From the NCBI GenBank assembly GCA_014860115.1, contig JACZKK010000056.1, forward strand, positions 1 to 53,083: 53,083 bases of DNA, read 5' to 3'. The DNA comes from Ignavibacteriaceae bacterium. Lineage in GTDB: Bacteria; Bacteroidota; Ignavibacteria; Ignavibacteriales; Ignavibacteriaceae. Positions 18,485-27,541 of the stretch are shown here, piece after piece. The notes below the pieces were generated by a model, which was not told where the DNA came from, made no database searches, and saw only the letters and a program-made list of their open reading frames with translations. The stretch's first letter is position 1. Each line of letters opens with the position of its first letter. The position numbers and the translations under genes are program-made.

Positions 18485-20752
18485 ATGAGTAAGTTTATAT
18501 ACTTTCTTAGTATAATTTTGCTCTCACCCTCACTCATCTATTCACAATGGGATTTAGTTTATCCCGATATTCCAACTGACCATATCAATGATTTAATATT
18601 TCTCGATCAATACAAAGGTTATTGTGTAAATAAGGCCGGTGATATTTTAGAAACAAGTAATGGCGGTTTAGATTGGGAGATCATTAAATACTATCCAGAG
18701 CATTCTATTATGGAACTTAAATTTTTAGATGAATTGAATGGCTTTGGTTTTGTAAATAAATCAATTTTTCAACAGGGAGATGTTTCCTTCATATATACAA
18801 CTGATGGTGGAGATAATTGGGAAGAAGCTCAAATAACTATGAATGATGCAAGCTCATTTCTGCCAATTTCTCTGAGCCAGATGATTAAATCTGTTGATGA
18901 TGGAATCAAGAAACTCGATAATTTTTTTAATCAATGGAGATATACATATGACATTCCGACTTTTCTTGCTGGCGATAGTCTGTATCAATGGGAAGAACTT
19001 TATGGCAGCATTCATCAATTCCAAAAATATAATAGTGGAAGAATATTAGCTTTCGGAAGCAGCTTGAATGCATTCTACAATGGAATAATTACTGATTCAG
19101 TTTCGTATATTCTTATGAGTGATGATATGGGAGAAAACTGGGATACGCTATGGTGCGACTTACCTTATGATCTTGTTACCATGACTTTCCCTACTGAAAC
19201 AGTTGGCTTCATAGCTGGAGAAGATGAAAGAATTTATAAAACCTTGGATGGAGGTTTAACCTGGATGTTAGTCCATCCTTCCACATCAAATATGGATATA
19301 AATCATATTTTTTCATTAAATGAAAACAACATTTTTGCAGTTACTGTCAATAAAATTTTCATTACATCAGACGGCGGAAATAGCTGGCAAGAAAGTGAAA
19401 TAGCATCGTACGGCAACTTTAAACTTTTCTTTACTGATTCTCAAAAAGGATTTGCTTATGGCTCAGATTTTCTTGTAACTACAGATGGTGGGTATAATTG
19501 GGAACGAGTAAGTAGTTCTATTGATGATGATATAGCTAAAATTGATTTTGTTTCTCCAACTTTAGGTTGGGCTCTCAGCTATTATTCTGTTTATAAAACA
19601 ACCGATGCTGGTTATAACTGGATCAATCAACTTGATTTTTATGGTGGATATAATTCACTAATGGGACTTGAAATGCTTGATTCGCTGAATGGTTTTATTC
19701 TTACACCCGATGATGTCTTTGAAACAACAGATGGAGGAGCAGAATGGGACAGTCTCTATTTTGGTGATAGAATTATTTTTTACGGTGGCATTACATTTTA
19801 TGACGAACAGCTGGGAATTATTTTTGGTGCTGCTGAGGAAGAAGTCCCTGGTTCTAATGACTACAACATTCAATCAAATTTTATTACAGCAGATGGCGGC
19901 ACATCATGGCAGAAGATAACGTACCCAATTGTTTCTGAATATATTCAAGCTCAAAAAATGAAATTTACCGATCCGCATCATTTATGGTCTATTAACAGTA
20001 AAGGAATCTGGCTATCAAAAGACACCGCCAAAACCTGGCAACCAATTTGGAATATAAATTATTTTGTCGGTGGTTACAGCTTTGATTTTATTGATTCATT
20101 ATATGGAGTATTATCGTATGGCTATGGAGGTGTTGAATTAACATCAGATGCAGGCGAAAATTGGGACTATCAAACTCTCTCAAGAGGAATCCAGTTTCGC
20201 GATGCTCAGTTGGTTGGCACTGATATTTCCGGTAACTATAGAATTTTTCTTGCTGGTGATAAGGGCAGAATTACAAAATATGTTCCTGATATTGTGCCAT
20301 ATGAAAATCATTATCCAAGTTATACTATGCATCGACTTAATGATATATGTCTTCTTATGGAAGGTCAATTACCTTACCTTTGGTTTGCCGGTGAGGGATT
20401 TACTGTATTAAAAGGAAATACTGAATTGGTTGTTAACGTTGATGAAATTAAAGATGATTTTATTTCAGCTTTCGAATTATACCAAAACTACCCCAACCCA
20501 TTCAATCCATCTACCAGTATCCGTTTCACTATTTCGTCTGTCCTTGCGAGTGAAACGAAGCAATCTCAATTAGTCACTTTAAAAATTTATGGTGTATTAG
20601 GCAACGAAGTCGCAACTCTAGTCAACGAACAAAAACCAGCAGGTTCCTACGAGGTGAAATTCGATGCTGCAGGACTCTCAAGCGGAATGTATTTCTATAC
20701 TTTAGCAAATGGTAGTTTCGTCGAGACAAAAAAGATGATTCTGTTAAAGTAA
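18485..20752 (+). CDS. T9SS-exported YCF48/BNR-like propeller protein
   Basis: 755 residues: signal peptide (about 1-20), then at least ten repeats of the form T-(S/T)-D-G-G-x-x-W (TSNGGLDWE, TTDGGDNWEE, TLDGGLTWML, TSDGGNSWQE, TTDGGYNWER, TTDGGAEWDS, TADGGTSWQK, TSDAGENWDY), the sialidase/YCF48-type beta-propeller pattern. The C-terminal sorting domain (about 660-755) starts YQNYPNPFNPSTSIRF and ends ETKKMILLK, the type A signal for type IX secretion and surface attachment. Function is unknown; no enzyme motif is seen. A 30-bp dispersed repeat is built in frame into the sorting domain. AAAGGAG ribosome site before the ATG. Confidence 0.88.
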   Translation: MSKFIYFLSIILLSPSLIYSQWDLVYPDIPTDHINDLIFLDQYKGYCVNKAGDILETSNGGLDWEIIKYYPEHSIMELKFLDELNGFGFVNKSIFQQGDVSFIYTTDGGDNWEEAQITMNDASSFLPISLSQMIKSVDDGIKKLDNFFNQWRYTYDIPTFLAGDSLYQWEELYGSIHQFQKYNSGRILAFGSSLNAFYNGIITDSVSYILMSDDMGENWDTLWCDLPYDLVTMTFPTETVGFIAGEDERIYKTLDGGLTWMLVHPSTSNMDINHIFSLNENNIFAVTVNKIFITSDGGNSWQESEIASYGNFKLFFTDSQKGFAYGSDFLVTTDGGYNWERVSSSIDDDIAKIDFVSPTLGWALSYYSVYKTTDAGYNWINQLDFYGGYNSLMGLEMLDSLNGFILTPDDVFETTDGGAEWDSLYFGDRIIFYGGITFYDEQLGIIFGAAEEEVPGSNDYNIQSNFITADGGTSWQKITYPIVSEYIQAQKMKFTDPHHLWSINSKGIWLSKDTAKTWQPIWNINYFVGGYSFDFIDSLYGVLSYGYGGVELTSDAGENWDYQTLSRGIQFRDAQLVGTDISGNYRIFLAGDKGRITKYVPDIVPYENHYPSYTMHRLNDICLLMEGQLPYLWFAGEGFTVLKGNTELVVNVDEIKDDFISAFELYQNYPNPFNPSTSIRFTISSVLASETKQSQLVTLKIYGVLGNEVATLVNEQKPAGSYEVKFDAAGLSSGMYFYTLANGSFVETKKMILLK
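20540..20569 (+). repeat. Dispersed 30-bp element in frame in the sorting domain (copy 1)
   Basis: gtccttgcgagtgaaacg (20540-20557) then aagcaatctcaa (20558-20569), read as VLASETKQSQ. It sits between two strands of the T9SS sorting domain. It differs from copy 2 (22564-22593) at two of 30 bases. Confidence 0.85.
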
Positions 20753-20868
20753 TTTTTTATTTTAACAGGCAAATAAATTTTCTTAATTCGGGGACTTTAA
20801 TTTTTGAGTTGCTGAATCTGATATATGACATTGCTTCAAATAACTATTGAAACATTAAAGGCTTATCT

Positions 20869-22776
20869 ATGAAAACTATAATTACCGCACTCCTAATTCT
20901 TTTTATTACAAACTTCATCAATTCACAAACCGAACTGCCAACAGGAACTTCGGTTCTATTCAGCGGTTCAGGCAACTGCATCCTTTGTCACAACAGTAAT
21001 GGAAGTGCTATGACGTGGAATGGGATTGATGTTTCGCCAATCACTTACTGGCGTTCTACAATGATGGGAAATGCGAGCAAGGATCCTTTGTGGAGAGCAG
21101 TAGTTGCGGAAGAGGTACACAACTTTCCACAGCATCAGGAATTAATTGAAAGTACCTGTCTAAAATGTCACTCACCAATGGGTTATACACAGGCAATTTA
21201 CAACGGACAATCCGGTTATTCGATGGCAGAGTTGAAGCAAGATCCTCTTGCAAACGATGGAGTTAGCTGTACTACTTGCCATCAAATCAAACCAGATAAT
21301 TTCGGAACCCAGCAATCATATTCAGGAAATTATATAATCGAAGCTGATAGTATTTTATACGGACCTTATGAAAACTCGGATACGACTTTGATGTGGGCAA
21401 TTATCGGTTACAAATCACAATACAGTCCGCACGTAAATCAATCCGAACTTTGTGCAACCTGTCATACTTTATTCACTCCTACAATGGATGCTCAGGGAAA
21501 TATTATCGGGGAATTTCCAGAGCAAACTCCATATATCGAATGGAAGAACAGTGTTTATCCTTCTCAAAACATTCAGTGTCAGGATTGTCATATGCCGAAG
21601 ATTTATGATCCTATAAAAATTTCCGGGATGGGAAACTTTCCGGATCGAACTCCCTTCTGGCGCCATACTTTTGTCGGCGGGAATTTTTATATGCAGAATC
21701 TTTTAAAGAATAATATTGATTCACTCGGTCTTACAGCTGACCCGGAACATTTTGATTCAACAGTTGCGAGAACCGAATACGGCTTGAAGGAATTATCTGC
21801 TGAATTGACTGCTTCTTCAAATTACAGGTTTCAGGATAATTTACTTGAGGTGAAGCTCTTCATTAAAAATCTTACAGGTCATAAAATTCCAACGGGTATT
21901 CCATTCAGACGAATGTGGGTTCACTTAAAAGTTGAGCAAGGAATTGGTAATGTTATTTTTGAATCAGGCGAATGGAATGCCGAAGGAAAAATTGTTAATT
22001 ATAATTCAGATTATGAACCACATTACGATTTAATCGACGCAGAAGATCAGGTGCAGGTTTATGAAGGAGTTTTTATAAATAATGAACAGCAGGTAACTTA
22101 TACACTACTTAGAGCTTTTGAATATATAAAAGATAATCGTCTGCCGCCGCAGGGATTTACAACTAACTATGTTGGTTACGACACAGTAAAAATAGTTGGC
22201 AATGCATTGGACGATACAAATTTCAACCGATATGGAACATATCAGGGAAGTGGTGGAGACAGTGTCACTTATTTAATTCCGGGCCTCCCTGGAACTGAAT
22301 ACAGAATAACTGCTGAAGTATGTTATCAAACAGTAAAAACTCAGCTCGTTGATCATATCAGACCAATCAACAATGGTGACATAAACAGATTTGTAAATAT
22401 GTATGATGCTTTGCCGAATATTCCTTTCATTATGAAACAAGAAGTGTTGGATATTGTTACAGGAGTTAAGGATGATAAATCACCCGTTAATGAATTTAAC
22501 CTTGAACAGAACTATCCGAACCCATTCAATCCAACTACCATTATACGTTACACTATTTCGTCAGTCATTGCGAGTGAAACGAAGCAATCTCAGATTGTAA
22601 CGTTAAAAGTTTACGATGTTCTCGGAAACGAGGTTGCAACACTGGTAAACGAAGAAAAACCAGAAGGAACTTATGAAGTTGAATTTTCTGCTGATGGATT
22701 AACGAGCGGAATATATTTCTACAAACTTCAAGCAGGTGAATTTAGTCAATCCAGAAAAATGCTGCTCTTAAAATAG
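20869..22776 (+). CDS. Secreted pentaheme cytochrome c with T9SS sorting domain
   Basis: 635 residues. A signal peptide (about 1-19) is followed by five CxxCH heme sites: CILCH 37-41, CLKCH 97-101, CTTCH 134-138, CATCH 195-199 and CQDCH 237-241. The layout resembles the cytochrome c554/multiheme family. Residues about 265-520 carry no further heme and look like a beta-rich domain (KLFIKNLTGHKIPTGIP). The end (about 535-635; LEQNYPNPFNPTTIIRY to SRKMLLLK) is a type A T9SS sorting signal. A heme protein placed on the outer surface suggests electron transfer outside the cell or an extracellular oxidoreductase; the substrate is unknown. It follows another T9SS cargo gene by 116 bases. Confidence 0.9.
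   Translation: MKTIITALLILFITNFINSQTELPTGTSVLFSGSGNCILCHNSNGSAMTWNGIDVSPITYWRSTMMGNASKDPLWRAVVAEEVHNFPQHQELIESTCLKCHSPMGYTQAIYNGQSGYSMAELKQDPLANDGVSCTTCHQIKPDNFGTQQSYSGNYIIEADSILYGPYENSDTTLMWAIIGYKSQYSPHVNQSELCATCHTLFTPTMDAQGNIIGEFPEQTPYIEWKNSVYPSQNIQCQDCHMPKIYDPIKISGMGNFPDRTPFWRHTFVGGNFYMQNLLKNNIDSLGLTADPEHFDSTVARTEYGLKELSAELTASSNYRFQDNLLEVKLFIKNLTGHKIPTGIPFRRMWVHLKVEQGIGNVIFESGEWNAEGKIVNYNSDYEPHYDLIDAEDQVQVYEGVFINNEQQVTYTLLRAFEYIKDNRLPPQGFTTNYVGYDTVKIVGNALDDTNFNRYGTYQGSGGDSVTYLIPGLPGTEYRITAEVCYQTVKTQLVDHIRPINNGDINRFVNMYDALPNIPFIMKQEVLDIVTGVKDDKSPVNEFNLEQNYPNPFNPTTIIRYTISSVIASETKQSQIVTLKVYDVLGNEVATLVNEEKPEGTYEVEFSADGLTSGIYFYKLQAGEFSQSRKMLLLK
22564..22593 (+). repeat. Dispersed 30-bp element in frame in the sorting domain (copy 2)
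   Basis: gtcattgcgagtgaaacg (22564-22581) then aagcaatctcag (22582-22593), read as VIASETKQSQ, at the same place in the sorting domain as copies 1 and 3. Confidence 0.85.
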
Positions 22777-22784
22777 TCGGTCGC

Positions 22785-23210
22785 TTATATTTTGTAGAAA
22801 TATTTTACGGAAGGAAGTAGAGTAAAAATTAATATTAGTAATCCAACAAGGCCATAAATAAATTGAAGTGGTGGTTCTGGCTGATAACCAATCATCAGAA
22901 CCTCCACAAATATCCATATAATTAATGCAACACCTACAATCAGCGATCCATACCACGCCCAATATCTGTTTTTCCATAATCCGTTAAGAATGATAAGGGG
23001 AATTATCCCAAGTATATTAAATAGAATCAACCCGGGTATCAGGTAATTCTGGAAAGGGGTTTTCTTTAGAAGATTTATCGGCAAATTTAATGATTCACCG
23101 CTTGGATCAATTATAAGTAAAACGCCTCCGAATAAACCGCTAACTCCTTGCAGCGTAATTAATATCAGAAGAATATAAACACTGATCGGACGTGATGAAA
23201 AATATTTCAT
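22785..23210 (-). CDS. Small four-helix membrane protein, function unknown
   Basis: 141 residues with four predicted membrane segments (about 11-33, 55-78, 84-108, 116-136). The segment starts are marked by charged or aromatic residues (LWKNRYWAWYGSLIVG). I recognise no family. The 3' end is 8 bases from the stop of the convergent cytochrome gene. ATG at 23210. Confidence 0.7.
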   Translation of the reverse strand: MKYFSSRPISVYILLILITLQGVSGLFGGVLLIIDPSGESLNLPINLLKKTPFQNYLIPGLILFNILGIIPLIILNGLWKNRYWAWYGSLIVGVALIIWIFVEVLMIGYQPEPPLQFIYGLVGLLILIFTLLPSVKYFYKI

Positions 23211-23333
23211 ACAAATCTTGTCAATTCATTTTTTGTTTGCTGTAATCCCATAAAAAAATGATGTTATCAATAATTGAAAGAGTGCGATGGAATTCTGCTC
23301 CATAAACTAAATGAAAAAAAAAGATCAGATTAG

Positions 23334-23621
23334 CTAATTAAGCTTCGAAGTAATTTGATCGATAGCCTTTTTCAGATCATCAATCCCATATTCTATACCA
23401 GTTTTTATTTCCTTTGATGCATCTTCTGCAGCTTCTTTGGCTGAATCAATTTTTGATTCAAGTTCTTTTTTCTTTTTGGTGATTCTTTCCAACTCTTTAT
23501 AATAAGCCGATTTAGTTTCTGCTGAAACATCCTTCATTTTATTTTGAAGATCCTGAATCGCTGTACCAAGTTTTTCTATCTCACTCGAAACAATACTTGT
23601 AAATACTTCTTTATTAGACAT
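23334..23621 (-). CDS. Small coiled-coil protein, function unknown
   Basis: 95 residues, nearly all charged heptad-like helix (SEIEKLGTAIQDLQNKMKD, YYKELERITKKKKELESKID, SAKEAAEDASKEI). It has no signal peptide, cysteine or catalytic motif. The alanine/lysine/glutamate pattern resembles stress-associated or apolipoprotein-like helices, but that is only a likeness. ATG at 23621 with AAAGGA upstream. It stands alone between AT-rich spacers. Confidence 0.7.
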   Translation of the reverse strand: MSNKEVFTSIVSSEIEKLGTAIQDLQNKMKDVSAETKSAYYKELERITKKKKELESKIDSAKEAAEDASKEIKTGIEYGIDDLKKAIDQITSKLN

Positions 23622-23781
23622 AATAAATCCTTTCGTTTAGTTGTAAATACATTACTTAAAATAAAAAACATGAGCAGAAAAGCAAGTTTTATTTACTTAC
23701 TTAGTAATTGACCTAAGCAGATGTTAGTGATTAATATATACTGACTAAACACTTACTAATTAGAAAGTTTAACAAAATTAT

Positions 23782-24450
23782 TTAAACAAAGCTTGCAATC
23801 TCCTGTAGGCTTTTCTTTTTTATATCCGGCACTTTTGCATCCACTGAAGGATATCCCACTACAAGTAATAAAAATGGTCTCTCGTTTTTTGGACGATTTA
23901 AAATGTCATTTAAAAAATTCATTGGGCTTGGAGTATGAGTAAGAGAGACTAATCCTGCATTATGAATTGCAGTTATTAAAATACCGGTAGCGATACCTGT
24001 AGATTCGATAGCATAGTATTGCTTGATTTTTCTTCCATCCTGAAGAACATCATAGCTTTTATGAAAGATGGCGATCAGGTAAGGTGCAGTTTCAAGAAAT
24101 GGTTTGTGCGCATCTGTTCCTAATGGTTCCAGAACCTCAAGCCATTCTTTTGGGGCACGCTCAGTATAGAATTCCTTTTCTTCCACTTCGGCTGCAACTC
24201 TAATTTTCTTCTTTAATTCCGGATTTGAAATAACAACAAAATGCCACGGCTGTAGGTTTGCACCGCTTGGTGCTGTGCCTGCTGCTTTAATACAATTTTC
24301 AATTACTTCTTTTGGAACAGATTTATCTGAAAAATCTCTCACCGTCCTTCTCCTTTTAATATCATCATAAAATGTTTGTGATCTCTTCAGCATTTCATCT
24401 TCAGAATATTTCTCATAATTCTCTAAAGGTATGAATTTAGTTTTTGTCAT
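23782..24450 (-). CDS. Nitroreductase-fold flavoprotein, iodotyrosine-deiodinase-like
   Basis: 222 residues. FMN-binding elements of the family are present: RRRTVRDFSDKSVP (33-46), AAGTAPSGANLQPWHFVV (56-73) and STGIATGILITAIHNAGL (150-167). Between them E91, Y95 and K116 are spaced exactly as the lid residues of human iodotyrosine deiodinase (E157, Y161, K182 from memory), which close over the amino-acid zwitterion of halotyrosine. A surrounding fit (ETAPYLIAIF after the lysine) supports this branch over generic nitroreductases. Likely reaction: reductive dehalogenation of halotyrosines or reduction of another aromatic; cytoplasmic. It is a single gene with no obvious partner. Confidence 0.82.
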   Translation of the reverse strand: MTKTKFIPLENYEKYSEDEMLKRSQTFYDDIKRRRTVRDFSDKSVPKEVIENCIKAAGTAPSGANLQPWHFVVISNPELKKKIRVAAEVEEKEFYTERAPKEWLEVLEPLGTDAHKPFLETAPYLIAIFHKSYDVLQDGRKIKQYYAIESTGIATGILITAIHNAGLVSLTHTPSPMNFLNDILNRPKNERPFLLLVVGYPSVDAKVPDIKKKSLQEIASFV

Positions 24451-24631
24451 TGTGCTTTGAATTTTTATGAATACTTTTTCAAAGTTAAATCATTAAGACC
24501 TTCAACACCAATTTTATACCGTTAATCATTAAGTAATCTCGAAAAAACTATAAACAGCCTAATTTTACAGCTGATTGGTAACCATTTTGATAAAAACCGG
24601 GTCAAAAGTTAAAAATAACAGGAGAAAAATT

Positions 24632-25456
24632 ATGTTAAACGAATTAAAATCTATAAAGAAGTTTGCTATTATTTTTATAGTATCCGTAGCATTTATGTTC
24701 ACAGCCTGCGGAAGTATGTCTTTATCGTCGAATGATGATCTTCAACTAATCAAGGAAAAATCTTTCAATATTTCCCCAGGGAAAAATCTTCTGGTCGATA
24801 TAAGTTCTGGAGATGTAAAGGTAACATATTGGGATAAAAATGAAGTTTATATTAAGGTTTTCGGCAATGAAAATGCAATGGAAAAAATGAATTTTAACAT
24901 GGAAGGAACCGAAGAGATGATAAAGATAACCGGCAAGAAAAAATCTTCAATCTCTTCCTGGTTCAGTAATGTGAATGTAGAGATGGAAATTAAGGTCCCC
25001 GCTCAATTTAATCTAGATATTAGTACTGCCGGCGGAGATATCAAATGCGGCGGTATAACCGGCAAAGCTGAATTAAGTACATCCGGCGGTGATATTTGGG
25101 CTGATAAATTTTCCGGACTTATGATCGCTTCAACTTCGGGAGGAAATATTTTTCTGTTTTGTAGTGATGCAAATATTGAAGCCGAAACTTCCGGTGGTGA
25201 TATTAAGCTGGAGTACGAAGGTGACAACAAAGGGATAGATCTTTCAACCTCTGGCGGAGACATTGAGGTAAAGGTGCCAAAAGAAATAAATGCTTCAATG
25301 GAATTATCAACTTCCGGTGGAGATGTTTCTTGTTCACTGAATATGAGTAACGTAAAGAAAATTTCTGGAAGCCGTTTGATTGGTGATTTGAATGGCGGTG
25401 GTGAAAAACTTTTAGCACACACTTCCGGCGGGGATATTTCTGTAACAGAAAAGTAG
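24632..25456 (+). CDS. DUF4097-type repeat lipoprotein
   Basis: 274 residues from the ATG at 24632, which has AGGAG upstream; an upstream non-ATG start at 24575 is less likely because it would bury the signal. Lipoprotein signal MLNELKSIKKFAIIFIVSVAFMFTAC with the cysteine at 26. From residue 58 a (S/T)SGGD-type motif recurs: STAGGDI 131, STSGGDI 149, STSGGNI 167, ETSGGDI 186, STSGGDI 205, STSGGDV 226, HTSGGDI 263. Spacing is mostly 18-21 residues, as in a one-turn-per-repeat beta-solenoid of the DUF4097 adhesin-like family. Role unknown, probably at the cell surface or periplasm. Confidence 0.87.
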   Translation: MLNELKSIKKFAIIFIVSVAFMFTACGSMSLSSNDDLQLIKEKSFNISPGKNLLVDISSGDVKVTYWDKNEVYIKVFGNENAMEKMNFNMEGTEEMIKITGKKKSSISSWFSNVNVEMEIKVPAQFNLDISTAGGDIKCGGITGKAELSTSGGDIWADKFSGLMIASTSGGNIFLFCSDANIEAETSGGDIKLEYEGDNKGIDLSTSGGDIEVKVPKEINASMELSTSGGDVSCSLNMSNVKKISGSRLIGDLNGGGEKLLAHTSGGDISVTEK

Positions 25457-25460
25457 AAAT

Positions 25461-25485
25461 AAAAAAGGCGGGTCAAGCCCGCCTT
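25461..25485 (-). terminator. Terminator shared by trxA and the DUF4097 gene
   Basis: Stem aaggcggg / cccgcctt with loop tcaag. On the minus strand it is followed by TTTTTTATTT, a good terminator for trxA, whose stop is at 25494. On the plus strand the tail is weaker (ttaaaaatga), so it may also end the DUF4097 transcript less efficiently. Confidence 0.85.
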
Positions 25486-25493
25486 AAAAATGA

Positions 25494-25829
25494 TTAGTTA
25501 ATTGTGATTAGATAAGGTTTTATCTTCTCCTCCAAATACTGTTTTGGAACTGCACCAATTACAGCATCAACAACTTGTCCATCTTTAAATATTCCCAAAG
25601 TAGGGATGCTTCTTATTCCATAAGTAATAGCGGTATTCTGGTTTTCATCTGTATTTAGCTTTACAACTTTCAACTTACCTTCGTATTCACTTGCAATCTG
25701 TTCAACGACCGGTGAAACCATTCTACAAGGACCACACCATGGTGCCCAGAAATCAACAAGTACTGGTGTATCTGATTTTAAAACTTCCTGTTCAAAGTTA
25801 AAGTCAGTTCCTTCGATTACGTTTTTCAT
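25494..25829 (-). CDS. trxA: Thioredoxin
   Basis: Cytoplasmic dithiol-disulfide oxidoreductase. 111 residues, the usual length; active site WCGPC at 31-35 after VLVDFWAP, the buried aspartate D26, cis-proline in RSIPTLGIF (about P77) and the C-terminal [10 protein letters not shown] helix. ATG at 25829. No thioredoxin reductase gene is near. It ends at the terminator at 25461-25485. Confidence 0.96.
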   Translation of the reverse strand: MKNVIEGTDFNFEQEVLKSDTPVLVDFWAPWCGPCRMVSPVVEQIASEYEGKLKVVKLNTDENQNTAITYGIRSIPTLGIFKDGQVVDAVIGAVPKQYLEEKIKPYLITIN

Positions 25830-25962
25830 TCTCTCTACGCCTTTAAATATTTGTTATTAAATTTTGCAAGTATATGATGAAATGGAAAGCATTTTGGATT
25901 CATCAATATTATGCCCAAAATCACATCTTTTCAGCAATATAAAAATTAGAAAACGATCAAAC

Positions 25963-27528
25963 TTACAATTCTGCATTCATCGCATCTTCATAATATTTAC
26001 GATAAGTTTTAATAGAACTGAATATGGATTCAGCAACTTGATTTTGCCCGGCAGCAGATTTCAAGAATTTAGCATCATTCTTATTTGAGATAAATCCTGT
26101 TTCAACAAGAACACTTGGCATTGAAGCCCCAACAAGAACATAAAAGCCTGCCTGTTTAACCCCACGCGATTTAAGTTTTAGATTTACGTCGAACTCCTTG
26201 TGAAGAAGTTCTGCAAATTTTTCAGAGTATTTCATATACGCTGAGTGAGCCATACTTACAAGAATAAAATTCTCGTCGGTGAGCTTTTCATATTTCTGTG
26301 GATTATCTTCGTATTTAATTACGCTGTTTTCTGTCTCCGCAATTTCAATTGCTTCCTGCGTTCTTCCCGGCCGCAGAAGGTAAACTTCAGCACCGCTGGC
26401 ATCACTGGGTTTTTTCTTTGTGGAGTTACAGTGAATCGAAATGAAAAGTTTCCCGCTATTTTCATTTGCAATTTTTCCTCTTTTATACAAATCAAGAAAG
26501 GTGTCATCTTTTCGGGTGTAGACTACTTTCACATCCGGCATCTCTTTTTTCACAATTTCGCCAAGCTTAAGTGCAATGGCAAGTGTAATATCTTTTTCTC
26601 TAATATTATCAACTCCAATTGCACCTGGGTCTCTACCTCCATGTCCGGCATCAATCACAACAGCATCAAAATTCCACTTGTCCATATTTTTCTTTGTTTG
26701 ATCGCTCTTACTGAACACTTTATTGTGGATTGTAATAACAATGTCATTGCTTCCCGGAACATTCATCACTTCGTTTGTTGAGTATTCACTCCCGACTTTA
26801 AACTTAAACTCAACATCGGCACCAACATTTCTGGTTTCAATTTTCTTTATCAGACTGCTAAATTCCTGACGGCTGGTCTTCTGGACATCAGCATTTACTT
26901 TTCTGAATATGATAGTAAGTTCATCATTGTCAAATGAACTGTAGTAAGAAGGAATTACAGATTTAGAGTGCACGCGGATAAGTGTTCCGTTTACTTTTTC
27001 TGTTATTGATATTCCTGTTATGTCATAACCTGTTGTCGGTGGAAGATCAGGAATATCATACATCCAATGTTTTCCCTCAGTTGGCGAAGTGATTTTTTTA
27101 CCAACAATTATCCGATTCGGTTTTTCAAATTTAATTTCTCGCTCAACAATTATTTCCAATGCTGTCAGAGAGAAGGGGAGAGGGATAAAGGTTTTGTTAT
27201 TTCTGATATAAGTTGATGTCGGAAGCTGGTATACTTTAGGTGTTCCGCTTGAACGTGGAGTAACAACTATAAATGGATTTCTGGGTGTTGATTTAAGAAG
27301 GAAGTAATTGGACTTTAGCTCGACTTTTCCTGTTTTATCATTTTCGAAGTAGTTGATTGATAATGCTTCTGCTAATTCTGAGATGGAAACGTAGAGAATT
27401 CCTTCGCGCATCCAGGCAGAAACAGATTTTGTCACTTTATCATCAACGATAAAGACATTCTCAATCTGCTGAGCAAATGAATCTAAAAACGAAAATAAAA
27501 AAAGAAAAAGTAAGAATAAATTTTTCAT
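25963..27528 (-). CDS. N-acetylmuramoyl-L-alanine amidase (AMIN + Amidase_3)
   Basis: Cleaves the amide between MurNAc and the stem peptide during cell separation; periplasmic. The start is best placed at the ATG at 27528 (MKNLFLLFLFLFSFLDSFAQ signal peptide), 13 bases after the stop of the upstream methyltransferase gene; a TTG at 27549 in frame would overlap that gene and spoil the signal. 521 residues: N-terminal region with AMIN-like beta domains (about 20-280), then the Amidase_3 zinc domain with VVIDAGHGGRDPG, the following NIREKD glutamate, KLFISIHCNS and VLVETGFISN, which supply two His and two Glu. No SPOR domain is seen. Confidence 0.93.
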   Translation of the reverse strand: MKNLFLLFLFLFSFLDSFAQQIENVFIVDDKVTKSVSAWMREGILYVSISELAEALSINYFENDKTGKVELKSNYFLLKSTPRNPFIVVTPRSSGTPKVYQLPTSTYIRNNKTFIPLPFSLTALEIIVEREIKFEKPNRIIVGKKITSPTEGKHWMYDIPDLPPTTGYDITGISITEKVNGTLIRVHSKSVIPSYYSSFDNDELTIIFRKVNADVQKTSRQEFSSLIKKIETRNVGADVEFKFKVGSEYSTNEVMNVPGSNDIVITIHNKVFSKSDQTKKNMDKWNFDAVVIDAGHGGRDPGAIGVDNIREKDITLAIALKLGEIVKKEMPDVKVVYTRKDDTFLDLYKRGKIANENSGKLFISIHCNSTKKKPSDASGAEVYLLRPGRTQEAIEIAETENSVIKYEDNPQKYEKLTDENFILVSMAHSAYMKYSEKFAELLHKEFDVNLKLKSRGVKQAGFYVLVGASMPSVLVETGFISNKNDAKFLKSAAGQNQVAESIFSSIKTYRKYYEDAMNAEL

Positions 27529-27541
27529 TGAGAAGCAATAC

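Noticed and set aside
25003-25476. Antisense open frame with repeated SPPEV motifs opposite the DUF4097 gene
   Set aside because: The repeats are only the reverse reading of the SGGD codons; no start signal, and the plus-strand gene has a signal peptide and a ribosome site.
27163-27192. gagagaaggggagaggg inside the amidase gene, like a CCCTCTCC dispersed repeat
   Set aside because: It encodes IPLPFSLTALEI, a normal-looking part of the beta domain, and has no inverted arms.
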